Origin: Seonamhaeicola aphaedonensis
GTDB lineage: Bacteria > Bacteroidota > Bacteroidia > Flavobacteriales > Flavobacteriaceae
Direction: 5' to 3'
DNA length: 64,000 nucleotides
NCBI RefSeq assembly: GCF_003386195.1
Contig: NZ_QRDX01000005.1
Location: 252,801-316,800 of the forward strand
Shown here: piece by piece, positions 1 through 7,862 of the stretch
Position numbering within the stretch: position 1 is the stretch's first letter
Layout of the letters: each line of letters begins with the position of its first letter
Position numbers and translations under genes: made by a program
Notes under the pieces: model-generated
The model's input: the letters and a program-made list of their open reading frames with translations, nothing else
Told to the model about the DNA's origin: nothing
The model's database searches: none

Positions 1-156
1 TTGGGTTATTTTGATAATATTATTCCTTGCGGAATACGAGGGAAAGCTGTAACTTCTTTAAATGTAGAACTTGGTAAGAAAACTGTTGATGAAGGAGAGG
101 TTAAGGAAAAACTTCTAAAGTATTTTGCTGAACTTTTTGAGGCTGAATTAGATTGA
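1..156 (+). CDS. lipB: Octanoyltransferase LipB, 3' end only
   Basis: This is the C-terminal 51 residues of a gene that starts before the window. The frame is open from base 1 and ends in TGA. The visible PCGI and AVTSLNVELG motifs are typical of the end of lipoyl(octanoyl) transferase, which moves octanoate from acyl carrier protein to lipoate-dependent enzymes in the cytoplasm. The cysteine in PCGI fits the conserved catalytic cysteine of the family (family knowledge, not tested here). It is transcribed toward the acyl-CoA-binding protein gene and the two 3' ends are about 80 bases apart. The identification rests on the short motif match only. Confidence 0.8.
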   Translation: MGYFDNIIPCGIRGKAVTSLNVELGKKTVDEGEVKEKLLKYFAELFEAELD

Positions 157-238
157 GTATTTGTTCTTTATAAGATAGCTTTTAATATCAGATATTTTCA
201 AGGTTTTAAACATAAATATTTTTAAGGAAACGTCTTCT

Positions 239-505
239 TTATTCTCTATATAAAAAATACTTGTTAACAAGTTCGATGTATTTGCGTTTAGCTTCCAATT
301 CAGAAATATTTCTGGCTTGAAAAAGGGCATTGGTTTTAAAAGCGTTTATTAAGGCTTCCCTACTCCTGGGTCTACCGTAATCATTTGTGGCTCTTTTATA
401 GTAAGCGTACAATTTTAATAATGTGTCTGCTGGAAAAGGTTCAGTATGCTTATTAACCCTAGCAACAGCTTCTTGGAATTTTTTATTTAATTCTTCAATG
501 CTCAT
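239..505 (-). CDS. Acyl-CoA-binding protein (ACBP family)
   Basis: An 88-residue protein, the usual size for the four-helix ACBP fold. The KLYAYYKRAT segment and the later AKRKYIELVNKY segment match the two most conserved stretches of acyl-CoA-binding proteins, which buffer and carry long-chain acyl-CoA esters in the cytoplasm. Its ATG overlaps the stop codon of psd (TAATG arrangement), so it is translationally coupled at the end of the LUD-cdsA-psd unit. That context supports a role in supplying or sensing acyl chains for phospholipid synthesis, which is inference. ACBPs are mainly eukaryotic but recur in this phylum. The family call is good; the physiological role is unproven. Confidence 0.85.
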   Translation of the reverse strand: MSIEELNKKFQEAVARVNKHTEPFPADTLLKLYAYYKRATNDYGRPRSREALINAFKTNALFQARNISELEAKRKYIELVNKYFLYRE

Positions 506-1155
506 TACATTTCCGCAATAATTGTTTCTCCGCCGCGCACTTTCTGGTTTAATGATACTTTTATATGGGTGTCTAATGGTAGAAATAAATCTACTCTAGA
601 GCCAAATTTTATAAAACCAGCGTCGGCACCTTGCTCAGCTTTGTGGTTTTGTTTGGCATAGTTGACAATGCGTTTAGCTAAGGCACCAGCAATCTGTCTG
701 TAAAGTACTTTGCCGTAGATTTCATTTTCAATAACCACGGTAGTACGCTCATTTTCTTCACTCGCTTTAGGGTGCCATGCTACTAAATATTTACCAGGAT
801 GGTATTTGCTAAAAATAACATTGCCATTTACCGGGTAGCGGGTGACATGCACATTGAGTGGAGACATAAATACACTTACCTGTAACCGTTTGTCTTTAAA
901 ATATTCCTTTTCAAAAACTTCTTCAATAACAACAACCTTTCCGTCAACAGGGGCAATAACTTGCTTGTCGTTAGAAACTGTATGTCTTTTGGGGTTTCTA
1001 AAAAATTGAAGAATTAAGATTAATAAAACCAATAACGCAATGAGAGCTAAAGTTCTCAACCAAAAAATTGTTATAAAACTATCAACCAATAAAAAGGAAG
1101 CTACTACAATTACAAATGTTACAAATATAATTTTATGACCTTCTTTATGAAACAT
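505..1155 (-). CDS. psd: Phosphatidylserine decarboxylase, short single-domain type
   Basis: A 216-residue enzyme that makes phosphatidylethanolamine from phosphatidylserine at the inner membrane. Two hydrophobic segments lie at about residues 9-30 and 33-51, followed by the catalytic domain (APVDGKV at 68-74, MSPLNVHV at 97-104). GFIKFGSR near 180-187 carries the Gly185-Ser186 site where these proenzymes cleave themselves and convert the serine to the pyruvoyl group. The length fits the short decarboxylases of this phylum rather than the longer E. coli type. The start overlaps the end of cdsA by 11 bases, and the stop overlaps the ACBP start, so the three genes are tightly coupled. Confidence 0.92.
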   Translation of the reverse strand: MFHKEGHKIIFVTFVIVVASFLLVDSFITIFWLRTLALIALLVLLILILQFFRNPKRHTVSNDKQVIAPVDGKVVVIEEVFEKEYFKDKRLQVSVFMSPLNVHVTRYPVNGNVIFSKYHPGKYLVAWHPKASEENERTTVVIENEIYGKVLYRQIAGALAKRIVNYAKQNHKAEQGADAGFIKFGSRVDLFLPLDTHIKVSLNQKVRGGETIIAEM

Positions 1156-1966
1156 AATTTATGAATCTTAAAAATGAATATATGAATGGAGCTGCAAAAA
1201 TAATACTATCTAGTCTATCTAATAAACCACCATGACCAGGCATAATAACACCACTGTCTTTTACTCCAGCTTGTCTTTTAAACTTAGACTCAATTAAATC
1301 TCCTAAGGTACCAAACACACTAATTATAATACTTAAAATTAACCAATTAGTAAAATCTAATGTTTCTGTAAAGGTAGTGATAAAATAGCTTGCGATACAG
1401 CCGAAAAGCAAACCACCAAGGAACCCCTCAACAGTTTTTTTAGGTGAAATTTTGGGAAAAAGCTTTTGCTTGCCAAAGTTTTTACCAACTAAATAAGCGA
1501 AGGAATCATTAATCCAAATGAGCATAAAACATCCCAAAAGGATATTAGAGTTAAATACGTTTCTAAAGTTGGCTATTAATATTAGGAAAACAAATGCGCT
1601 GGATAAATAGAAGGTTGTTAAAATAAATCTTTTCGAGGCAAACAGAGGAATGGTTTTTTCTGAAAATAAATCCTTTATTAAAAATAGTTCAACAAAAATG
1701 GTAATTACCATGAGTATTTGTATAGCTTCATCTAAACCAAGTGGTGTATTGAGAACTAGCCTCCAATAAACAAATACAAAGTAAAAAATAATAAAGATTA
1801 TGTATGGAAAAACACTTTTTAATTGAATTAGTTTTTTAAACTCTGCCAAACAAATAAGTCCAAAAATAAAAAAAAGAACAATTAAAGCATGCTCATTTTG
1901 TAAACAGCCTATCAATAATAAAATATAGAGTAGACCTGAAAAAGCTCTGATAATTGTTTCCTTCAT
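1145..1966 (-). CDS. cdsA: Phosphatidate cytidylyltransferase
   Basis: A 273-residue polytopic membrane enzyme making CDP-diacylglycerol from phosphatidate and CTP, the common precursor of bacterial phospholipids. About seven to eight hydrophobic segments are visible. The C-terminal third holds the CDS signature: SPKKTVEGFLGG, then GDLIESKFKR and KDSGVIMPGHGGLLDRLDS, with the Asp residues that bind metal and nucleotide. It starts four bases after the LUD gene stops and overlaps psd, so enzymes for successive steps of the same pathway are co-transcribed. Confidence 0.95.
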   Translation of the reverse strand: MKETIIRAFSGLLYILLLIGCLQNEHALIVLFFIFGLICLAEFKKLIQLKSVFPYIIFIIFYFVFVYWRLVLNTPLGLDEAIQILMVITIFVELFLIKDLFSEKTIPLFASKRFILTTFYLSSAFVFLILIANFRNVFNSNILLGCFMLIWINDSFAYLVGKNFGKQKLFPKISPKKTVEGFLGGLLFGCIASYFITTFTETLDFTNWLILSIIISVFGTLGDLIESKFKRQAGVKDSGVIMPGHGGLLDRLDSIIFAAPFIYSFLRFINYVS

Positions 1967-1970
1967 TGTT

Positions 1971-2579
1971 CTATAAATCTTCTAAAAGTAGTAGATAAAG
2001 GTTTTTTGCGCTACTTCCATAACTCAAAAAGTCTTTTTCATCACCAGATTTAAAGTGCTTTATGGTTGTAATGTTTGTTGGAATTCTTTGTCTGTTTTTA
2101 GATTTTATACCCCGAAGTCCCTCACCTATATTTTCGACAATTTGACTGGTGGTAGCAAATACAATAAAGTTAAAAGGAAGTTCTGTTAGTTTTTTTTCGA
2201 AAATTTGCTTTGAAGATATTAGTAATGATCCATCGTTGGCAATTAAATTTTCGCAGGTAGTTAAGAAAAATGTTGAATCACTTATTCGAAGCGTGGGTTC
2301 TAGGTTGGAGTTCCTGAATTTATCCTTTAAGTTTGTATCTAGAATTAAAACTTTTTTATCGTGCCATTTATTTTCATCAATAATGTTTTCGAGGTTTTCA
2401 TAAACTTCATTTAAGTCTTCGCAATACAAAAACTTACCACCATTAGCTTTAAAGTTTATAGTAAACCTTTCGTCTATTGGTAATTTAATTTCTGGCATAT
2501 ATTTACCTCTTTCGTCAGATTTCAATTCCTCACCAGAGCGCTCAGATTTGGAACCAAAAATTTTTCTAAAAAGACTCAT
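1971..2579 (-). CDS. LUD domain protein (LutC/YkgG type)
   Basis: A 202-residue cytoplasmic protein. The N-terminus is basic and polar with no membrane segment, followed by a LUD-like alpha/beta domain from about residue 45 to 180. Its late segment, with FIVFATTSQIVENIGEGLRG, resembles the conserved end of lactate-utilisation LutC-type proteins. LutA and LutB are absent nearby, so a role in lactate oxidation cannot be inferred from context; in this phylum single LUD proteins sit in conserved cdsA/ftsH neighbourhoods with unknown role. It is the first gene after the terminator behind ftsH and has a TAnnTTTG promoter 39 bases upstream. Confidence 0.7.
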   Translation of the reverse strand: MSLFRKIFGSKSERSGEELKSDERGKYMPEIKLPIDERFTINFKANGGKFLYCEDLNEVYENLENIIDENKWHDKKVLILDTNLKDKFRNSNLEPTLRISDSTFFLTTCENLIANDGSLLISSKQIFEKKLTELPFNFIVFATTSQIVENIGEGLRGIKSKNRQRIPTNITTIKHFKSGDEKDFLSYGSSAKNLYLLLLEDL

Positions 2580-2617
2580 TCAGTTGCTGCTATTACCCAA
2601 TTCTTATTGATTGTAAT

Positions 2618-2625
2618 CAAAGATA
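2618..2625 (-). promoter_or_regulatory. -7 box (TATCTTTG) before the LUD-cdsA-psd-ACBP unit
   Basis: On the minus strand TATCTTTG fits TAnnTTTG and lies directly behind the ftsH terminator, 39 bases before the LUD ATG. No -33 TTG was found. Confidence 0.45.
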
Positions 2626-2665
2626 AAAAATCTTAAACTAACCTTGAGATTAATTTAAGATTTTT
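2626..2665 (-). terminator. Terminator behind ftsH
   Basis: AAAAATCTTAAA (2626-2637) pairs with TTTAAGATTTTT (2654-2665); on the minus strand the stem is followed by TTTTTTATC. It separates rsfS-ftsH from the lipid genes. Confidence 0.7.
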
Positions 2666-2712
2666 ACCAAAAGCTTCAAAATATTATGTATGAAAGCTTA
2701 TTTTTTTAAACT

Positions 2713-4695
2713 TTATTCTTCTTCCTGAGTAGAATCTTCGGTTTTGGTTTCCTTTTTGGGTTCTTCAGTTTCTGCTTCTTTTTCAAAAGCTCGTTTACCA
2801 AAAATACGTTCTAAATTGTCCTTAAATATTACTTCTTTCACCAGAAGCTCTTCAGCAAGTTCAATAAGTTTATCTTTATTATCCTCTAAAAGTTTAACAG
2901 CTCTTTCGTACTGTTCTTCAATAATATCTGAGATTTCTTTATCAATCAATTCAGCTGTTTGTTCACTGTAAGGTTTAGTGAAACCGTATTCACTTTGACC
3001 CGAGGAATCGTAATAAGTTAAATTTCCAATCTTATCACTCAAACCGTAAATGGTTACCATGGCTCTTGCTTGTTTGGTAACTTTTTCCAAATCACTTAGA
3101 GCACCCGTAGATATTTTTCCAAAAATAACCTGCTCTGCAGCTCTACCGCCTAGAGCAGCACACATTTCATCAAGCATTTGCTCTGGACGGACAATAAGCC
3201 TTTCTTCTGGTAAATACCAAGCAGCACCAAGTGATCTTCCTCTTGGAACAATAGTAACTTTAATTAACGGAGCTGCATGTTCCAGCATCCAACTTACTGT
3301 AGCATGTCCTGCCTCATGGTAAGCAACCGCTTTTTTCTCAGCAGGAGTGATTATCTTGTTTTTCTTTTCTAAACCACCAATAATTCTATCAACCGCATCA
3401 AGGAAGTCTTGTTTGTCAACTTCTTTTTTACCATTTCTTGCAGCAATTAAAGCCGCTTCATTACAAACATTGGCAATGTCAGCTCCAGAGAACCCTGGGG
3501 TTTGTTTAGATAGGAAATCAGTATCTAAGTCTTTGGACTTTTTAAGTGGCCTTAGGTGGACTTCAAAAATTTCTTTGCGTTCGCGCAAATCTGGTAAATC
3601 AACGTAAATCTGTCTGTCAAACCTACCGGCCCTCATTAAAGCTTTGTCTAAAATATCTGCTCTGTTGGTAGCTGCTAATACAATAACATTGGTATTGGAG
3701 CCAAAACCATCCATTTCTGTAAGTAGTTGATTTAAGGTGTTTTCTCTTTCATCGTTGCTTCCAGACATGGCATTTTTTCCTCGTGCTCTACCAATAGCAT
3801 CAATCTCATCAATAAAAATGATAGAAGGTGATTTTTCTTTAGCTTGTTTAAATAAGTCACGAACTCTAGAAGCTCCTACTCCTACAAACATTTCAACAAA
3901 ATCTGATCCCGATAGAGAAAAGAAAGGTACTTTTGCTTCTCCTGCAACCGCTTTTGCAAGTAGGGTTTTACCCGTTCCTGGAGGGCCAACAAGTAAGGCT
4001 CCTTTTGGTATTTTTCCTCCTAGCGTAGTATATTTTTCAGGGAATTTTAAGAAATCTACAATTTCCTGAACTTCTTCTTTAGCACCTTCTAAACCAGCAA
4101 CATCTTTAAATGTAGTTTTTACCTCTGTATTCTGGTCAAAAAGTTTGGCTCTTGATTTTCCAATGTTGAAAATTTGTCCACCAGCACCACCACCAGCACC
4201 ACCAGACATTCTACGCATAATAAAAATCCAAACCCCTATTAACAAGATAAACGGAAGGATGCCTATTAATAAATTTCCAAAAGTATCTGTTTCTGTGTCG
4301 AACTCAATTACAGGTTTGGTGTCTAAATCTTCTATAATCTCGTTTAGTTTATTTTCAAAATTTTGAAGATCACCAAATTCAAATTTATAATTTGGTAAGG
4401 CACTTCCGGTAGGAATAAAGGGTTGTTGAATTGATTTTCGGTGCTCTTCTTTAGATTCAGCCTCATTAGTTAAATAAACTCTAGCAACTCTTGTGTTTTT
4501 TACAATATCTATTTTTTCGACATCACCATTAGCCAAAAATTTAAAAAAGTCTGACGTAGTAGTTTTAGACCCCCCACTGCTACTCTCACCACTAAATAAC
4601 TGGAATCCTAGAAATAGAGCAATTAGAATACCATAAATCCAAAATGGACTAAACTTTGGTTTTTTATCTTTTATATTTTTTTTATCGTTTGCCAT
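2713..4695 (-). CDS. ftsH: ATP-dependent membrane zinc protease FtsH
   Basis: A 660-residue AAA+ protease anchored in the inner membrane that degrades misassembled membrane proteins and short-lived regulators. Membrane segments are at about 17-35 and 143-165, with a periplasmic domain between. A glycine-rich GGAGGGAGG linker follows, then Walker A GPPGTGKT at about 237-244, Walker [12 protein letters not shown], the arginine-finger region [15 protein letters not shown], and the zinc site HEAGH at about 460-464. The C-terminus is a Glu/Lys-rich tail. It lies eight bases after rsfS in the same transcript; a hairpin with a T run ends the unit behind it. Confidence 0.98.
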   Translation of the reverse strand: MANDKKNIKDKKPKFSPFWIYGILIALFLGFQLFSGESSSGGSKTTTSDFFKFLANGDVEKIDIVKNTRVARVYLTNEAESKEEHRKSIQQPFIPTGSALPNYKFEFGDLQNFENKLNEIIEDLDTKPVIEFDTETDTFGNLLIGILPFILLIGVWIFIMRRMSGGAGGGAGGQIFNIGKSRAKLFDQNTEVKTTFKDVAGLEGAKEEVQEIVDFLKFPEKYTTLGGKIPKGALLVGPPGTGKTLLAKAVAGEAKVPFFSLSGSDFVEMFVGVGASRVRDLFKQAKEKSPSIIFIDEIDAIGRARGKNAMSGSNDERENTLNQLLTEMDGFGSNTNVIVLAATNRADILDKALMRAGRFDRQIYVDLPDLRERKEIFEVHLRPLKKSKDLDTDFLSKQTPGFSGADIANVCNEAALIAARNGKKEVDKQDFLDAVDRIIGGLEKKNKIITPAEKKAVAYHEAGHATVSWMLEHAAPLIKVTIVPRGRSLGAAWYLPEERLIVRPEQMLDEMCAALGGRAAEQVIFGKISTGALSDLEKVTKQARAMVTIYGLSDKIGNLTYYDSSGQSEYGFTKPYSEQTAELIDKEISDIIEEQYERAVKLLEDNKDKLIELAEELLVKEVIFKDNLERIFGKRAFEKEAETEEPKKETKTEDSTQEEE

Positions 4696-4703
4696 GTAAT
4701 TCT

Positions 4704-5075
4704 TTAATAACTTGTTTCTATAACTGTTGTTTTTGCATCACCCCAAAGACTCTCAATATCATAATATTCTCTAACATGCTTCTGGAATACATGTACAACA
4801 ACATTAACATAATCTATTAAAACCCACTCAGCATTATCTTCACCTTCAACATGCCAAGGTTTGTCTTTAAGTTCTTTACTTACCTTTTTTTGTATGGAGT
4901 TAACTATGGCGTTTACTTGAGTGTTAGAAGTTCCTTCACATATTACAAAGTAGTCGCAAACAGTATTTTCAATTTCTCTAAGATCTAGAATATTAATTTC
5001 TTTTCCTTTTACATCTTCAATGCCACTTATAATAACCGATATTAATTGGTCTGCGCTTATTTTTTCTTTCGCCAT
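4704..5075 (-). CDS. rsfS: Ribosome silencing factor RsfS
   Basis: A 123-residue protein of the RsfS/Iojap family, which binds L14 on the large subunit and blocks subunit joining when nutrients are scarce. Typical features are DLREIENTVCDYFVICEGTS near the middle, PWHVEGEDNAEWVLIDYVNVVVHVF, and the REYYDIESLWGDA ending. The length is normal. It is the first gene of the rsfS-ftsH transcript and a TAACTTTG -7 box lies 20 bases before the ATG. The gene diverges from birA. Confidence 0.95.
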   Translation of the reverse strand: MAKEKISADQLISVIISGIEDVKGKEINILDLREIENTVCDYFVICEGTSNTQVNAIVNSIQKKVSKELKDKPWHVEGEDNAEWVLIDYVNVVVHVFQKHVREYYDIESLWGDAKTTVIETSY

Positions 5076-5094
5076 TAATTTTATTTAATTTGTG

Positions 5095-5102
5095 CAAAGT
5101 TA
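5095..5102 (-). promoter_or_regulatory. -7 box (TAACTTTG) before rsfS-ftsH
   Basis: TAACTTTG on the minus strand fits TAnnTTTG and lies 20 bases before the rsfS ATG. Confidence 0.5.
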
Positions 5103-5168
5103 TTATTTTTTTAGTTCTTTATGCTTTAAAAAAAGCATAAGATTTTATAGCCCTACAATAACCTGTAT

Positions 5169-5897
5169 ATGCACATAATCAAACTTAATGCCACTGATTC
5201 TACAAATAGTTACCTCCGTAGATATATTGCTGAAAATAAGGTTGAAGATTATACGGTTGTTGTAGCTAAAAAACAGACCAACGGAAGAGGGCAAATGGGT
5301 ACTTTATGGAGTTCTGAAACATCTAAAAACCTTACGTTTAGTATGTTTAAAGATTTAAGTGTACATACTGTTGAGTTTCCTTTTTACATAAGTATGGCCA
5401 TTTCTTTGTCTATTTTAAAAACTTTAAAGATCTTGAATATTCCTGATTTAAAGATTAAATGGCCTAACGACATTTTGTCAGAAAACAAAAAAATCTGTGG
5501 AATTTTAATTGAAAATGTCATAAAGAATAAGTTAGAATCCACTATTATTGGTATTGGTGTTAACGTGAACCAAACAAAGTTTAAAGGACTTCCTAAAGCG
5601 GCCTCATTAAAAACCATTACAGGAATCCATTATGATTTAGAAGAGGTTTTACATAGAATAATGTTAAGTACCATGGAGTACTCTGCGCTGCTACAAAAAG
5701 GTGATTACGATACTGTTAAAAAAGAGTATGAAGCTAATTTATTTAGAAAAGACAAGCCTTCAACATTTAAAGACGCTGAAGGAAATTTATTTTCTGGATT
5801 TGTAAAAGGTGTTACAAAGTATGGTAAGCTAATGATAACCCTCGAAGATGAATTAGTTAAGAAATTCGACTTAAAAGAAATAGAAATACTTTACTAA
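5169..5897 (+). CDS. birA: Biotin--[acetyl-CoA-carboxylase] ligase, monofunctional
   Basis: A 242-residue ligase that adenylates biotin and attaches it to the carrier domain of acetyl-CoA carboxylase. GRGQMGTLWSS near residue 39-49 is the biotinyl-AMP loop, KWPNDI near 97-102 contains the substrate-contacting lysine, and CGILIENV plus GIGVNVNQ follow. There is no N-terminal helix-turn-helix domain, so unlike E. coli BirA this protein should not repress biotin genes. It diverges from rsfS and converges with the SRPBCC gene, leaving a single base between the two stop codons. Confidence 0.95.
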   Translation: MHIIKLNATDSTNSYLRRYIAENKVEDYTVVVAKKQTNGRGQMGTLWSSETSKNLTFSMFKDLSVHTVEFPFYISMAISLSILKTLKILNIPDLKIKWPNDILSENKKICGILIENVIKNKLESTIIGIGVNVNQTKFKGLPKAASLKTITGIHYDLEEVLHRIMLSTMEYSALLQKGDYDTVKKEYEANLFRKDKPSTFKDAEGNLFSGFVKGVTKYGKLMITLEDELVKKFDLKEIEILY

Positions 5898-5898
5898 A

Positions 5899-6294
5899 CT
5901 AAATTGAATTTGGGATACTGGTGGCTAGTGTTTCAATAAATTTGCTAATGGGGCCTTTAATCATCATAGCCATCATGGGGTTAAAATCACCTGAAAATAG
6001 CAATTGTACCTCACTTGACGTTTCGCCTTTAGGTACAATATTTCCAGTTAAAGAAAAGTCTATTTTTCCACCAGCTGCTCCCAAAACAATTTTATTTGGA
6101 GCAACAACTTCTTTCTTTTTTAGTATAATTTCGGGCATACCTTTCAGAGCAAATAGAAATGTGTCTGCTTCTAAAACTTCAAATTTACTTATATTTTCAG
6201 GCATTAAAGCTTCAAAGTTTTTAACATCATCTAAAAAATTAAAAACTTCTTCAGGTGTTTTTTCTACGTTTATTTTAGGAGATTCTAAATTCAT
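5899..6294 (-). CDS. SRPBCC-fold small protein, function unknown
   Basis: A 131-residue soluble protein. An N-terminal KTPEEVFNFLDDVKNFEALMP segment resembles the first strand and helix of START/SRPBCC ligand-binding folds. The middle is alternating beta pattern and the last 30 residues form a long hydrophobic helix. No catalytic residue is apparent; the fold class usually binds hydrophobic ligands. It follows pyrE by 46 bases on the same strand and is probably co-transcribed with it. No function can be derived from the neighbour. The family call is by pattern only. Confidence 0.65.
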   Translation of the reverse strand: MNLESPKINVEKTPEEVFNFLDDVKNFEALMPENISKFEVLEADTFLFALKGMPEIILKKKEVVAPNKIVLGAAGGKIDFSLTGNIVPKGETSSEVQLLFSGDFNPMMAMMIKGPISKFIETLATSIPNSI

Positions 6295-6340
6295 TATTTT
6301 GTTACGTTGTAGTTTGTTAAGCTGTTTAGCTGCAGATCAA

Positions 6341-6985
6341 TCAAATTCCGTTCCATTCACTAGGGTTCGTATTCCATTCAGATAGGGTTTCCAATTGGTC
6401 TTCGGTAATATATCGGGTTTGTAAAGCTTGCTCTAATAAACTTTCATAATTACCCAAAGTTTGTAAACTTACATTTTCTTTTTCAAAATTTTGTTTGGCT
6501 ACATCAAATCCGTAAGTAAAAATGGCTATCATTCCTTTTACATTAATTCCAGCATCCCTTAAAGCTTTAACAGCATTCAAACTACTTTTTCCAGTACTAA
6601 TTAAGTCTTCAACAACTACTACATTCTGACCTTTTTCAATGAAGCCTTCAATTTGATTTTTTCTTCCATGACCTTTAGCATCTGGTCTAACATAAATAAA
6701 GGGTAATCCTAAATATTCAGCAACCAGCATACCAATACCAATAGCTCCAGTAGCAACCCCTGCAATAGCATCAGGCTTACCATATTGCTTTTCAATTTGT
6801 TTGGCCATTGTTTCTCTTACATAATTACGAATGGGAGGAAATGACAGAATAATCCGGTTGTCGCAATATATTGGAGATTTCCATCCTGAAGCCCAAGTAA
6901 AAGGTTCTTTTGGGCTTAGTTTTATAGCGTTTACCTGCAATAAAACTTCGGCTGTTTTTCTGGCAGTGTTTTTATTAAAAATCAT
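6341..6985 (-). CDS. pyrE: Orotate phosphoribosyltransferase
   Basis: A 214-residue enzyme making orotidine monophosphate from orotate and PRPP in pyrimidine synthesis. ASGWKSPIYCDNR near 31-43 is the orotate-binding loop, and VVVVEDLISTGKSSLNAV is the PRPP-binding signature with the Glu-Asp pair. I set the start at the ATG at 6985. The frame stays open for 42 more codons upstream, but those codons would run into the divergent Nudix gene and do not resemble the family. A TAATTTTG box lies only six bases before this ATG, implying a very short leader or an unrelated match. Confidence 0.95.
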   Translation of the reverse strand: MIFNKNTARKTAEVLLQVNAIKLSPKEPFTWASGWKSPIYCDNRIILSFPPIRNYVRETMAKQIEKQYGKPDAIAGVATGAIGIGMLVAEYLGLPFIYVRPDAKGHGRKNQIEGFIEKGQNVVVVEDLISTGKSSLNAVKALRDAGINVKGMIAIFTYGFDVAKQNFEKENVSLQTLGNYESLLEQALQTRYITEDQLETLSEWNTNPSEWNGI

Positions 6986-7105
6986 GTTGGCAAAATTACA
7001 ATTAAATGTTTGAGTTGAATTAGCATTAAAAATATTTTTTTCAACAATGATTGGTTTGTATTGAAAAATGATATTTTTACCAAAACCAAATTCTAAAAGT
7101 AACCA

Positions 7106-7687
7106 ATGCATAAAGTTTTTGTAGGAGATAAACCTATAGTTTTAACTTCTGAGGTTGAAAAGGAAACTGATTTTAAAAATTATTTACTGGACACCGTAAA
7201 CATTGGAAAGGTGATTAGAGATTTACGTAATTCTCAATGGAGTGAGGTTAGGTTAATTCATAAAAATCCCGATAAGCTTTTGAGTAAGTTTTTAAAGAAA
7301 CTACCTAATGTCATTGCTGGTGGTGGAAAGGTTTACAATGAAAGGGGTGAAGTATTGTTCATTTTCAGAAATGACAAATGGGATTTACCAAAGGGTAAAG
7401 CCGAAAGAAAGGAAACCATTGAAGAAACTTCTATAAGGGAAGTAGAAGAAGAAACAGGTGTTGAAGGTTTGGAAATAACCAAACCTTTAGAAACTACCTA
7501 CCATATTTTTAAGCGTAACGGACGCCACCGGATAAAAATCACCTATTGGTTTGAGATGAAAACTACATTTAAAGGTAAATTATATCCACAAGAAAAAGAA
7601 GGTATAACAAAAGTAGAGTGGTTAAATAAAAAAGAAACTGTAAAAGCTCTAGAGAACTCCTATGCTAATATTAGAACTCTGGTTTAG
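7106..7687 (+). CDS. Nudix hydrolase
   Basis: A 193-residue protein with a complete Nudix box at about residues 97-119: Gly, five residues, Glu, seven residues, then REVEEETGV, so the metal-binding REUXEE core is intact. Such enzymes cleave nucleoside diphosphates linked to another group; the substrate cannot be read from the sequence. The roughly 70-residue N-terminal part before the Nudix fold is typical of a Bacteroidota subgroup usually found beside pyrE, as here. It diverges from pyrE across about 120 bases. Confidence 0.9.
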   Translation: MHKVFVGDKPIVLTSEVEKETDFKNYLLDTVNIGKVIRDLRNSQWSEVRLIHKNPDKLLSKFLKKLPNVIAGGGKVYNERGEVLFIFRNDKWDLPKGKAERKETIEETSIREVEEETGVEGLEITKPLETTYHIFKRNGRHRIKITYWFEMKTTFKGKLYPQEKEGITKVEWLNKKETVKALENSYANIRTLV

Positions 7688-7813
7688 GGTTTTGAAAAAG
7701 AACAGTAGTTTTTGGTGTATATTAATTGCTTTAAGTTGGTTAGCAATGCAATAGCTATTATAATTAAATTCAAACGTTTTAGTCTTTCTATGTGTTTAAT
7801 TATAGTAAATTAC

Positions 7814-7843
7814 TTGTGACTTCTTTTATTAGCCTTAAATTTG
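7814..7843 (+). promoter_or_regulatory. Promoter of the SulP transporter gene
   Basis: TTG (7814-7816), a 19-base spacer and TAAATTTG (7836-7843) match the Bacteroidota consensus; the ATG is 20 bases further. Confidence 0.6.
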
Positions 7844-7862
7844 CACTCTCAAAAATCGAGCC

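Noticed and set aside
6986..7111. A 42-codon N-terminal extension of pyrE
   Set aside because: It would overlap the divergent Nudix gene and its residues do not resemble the enzyme family; the ATG at 6985 gives a normal length.
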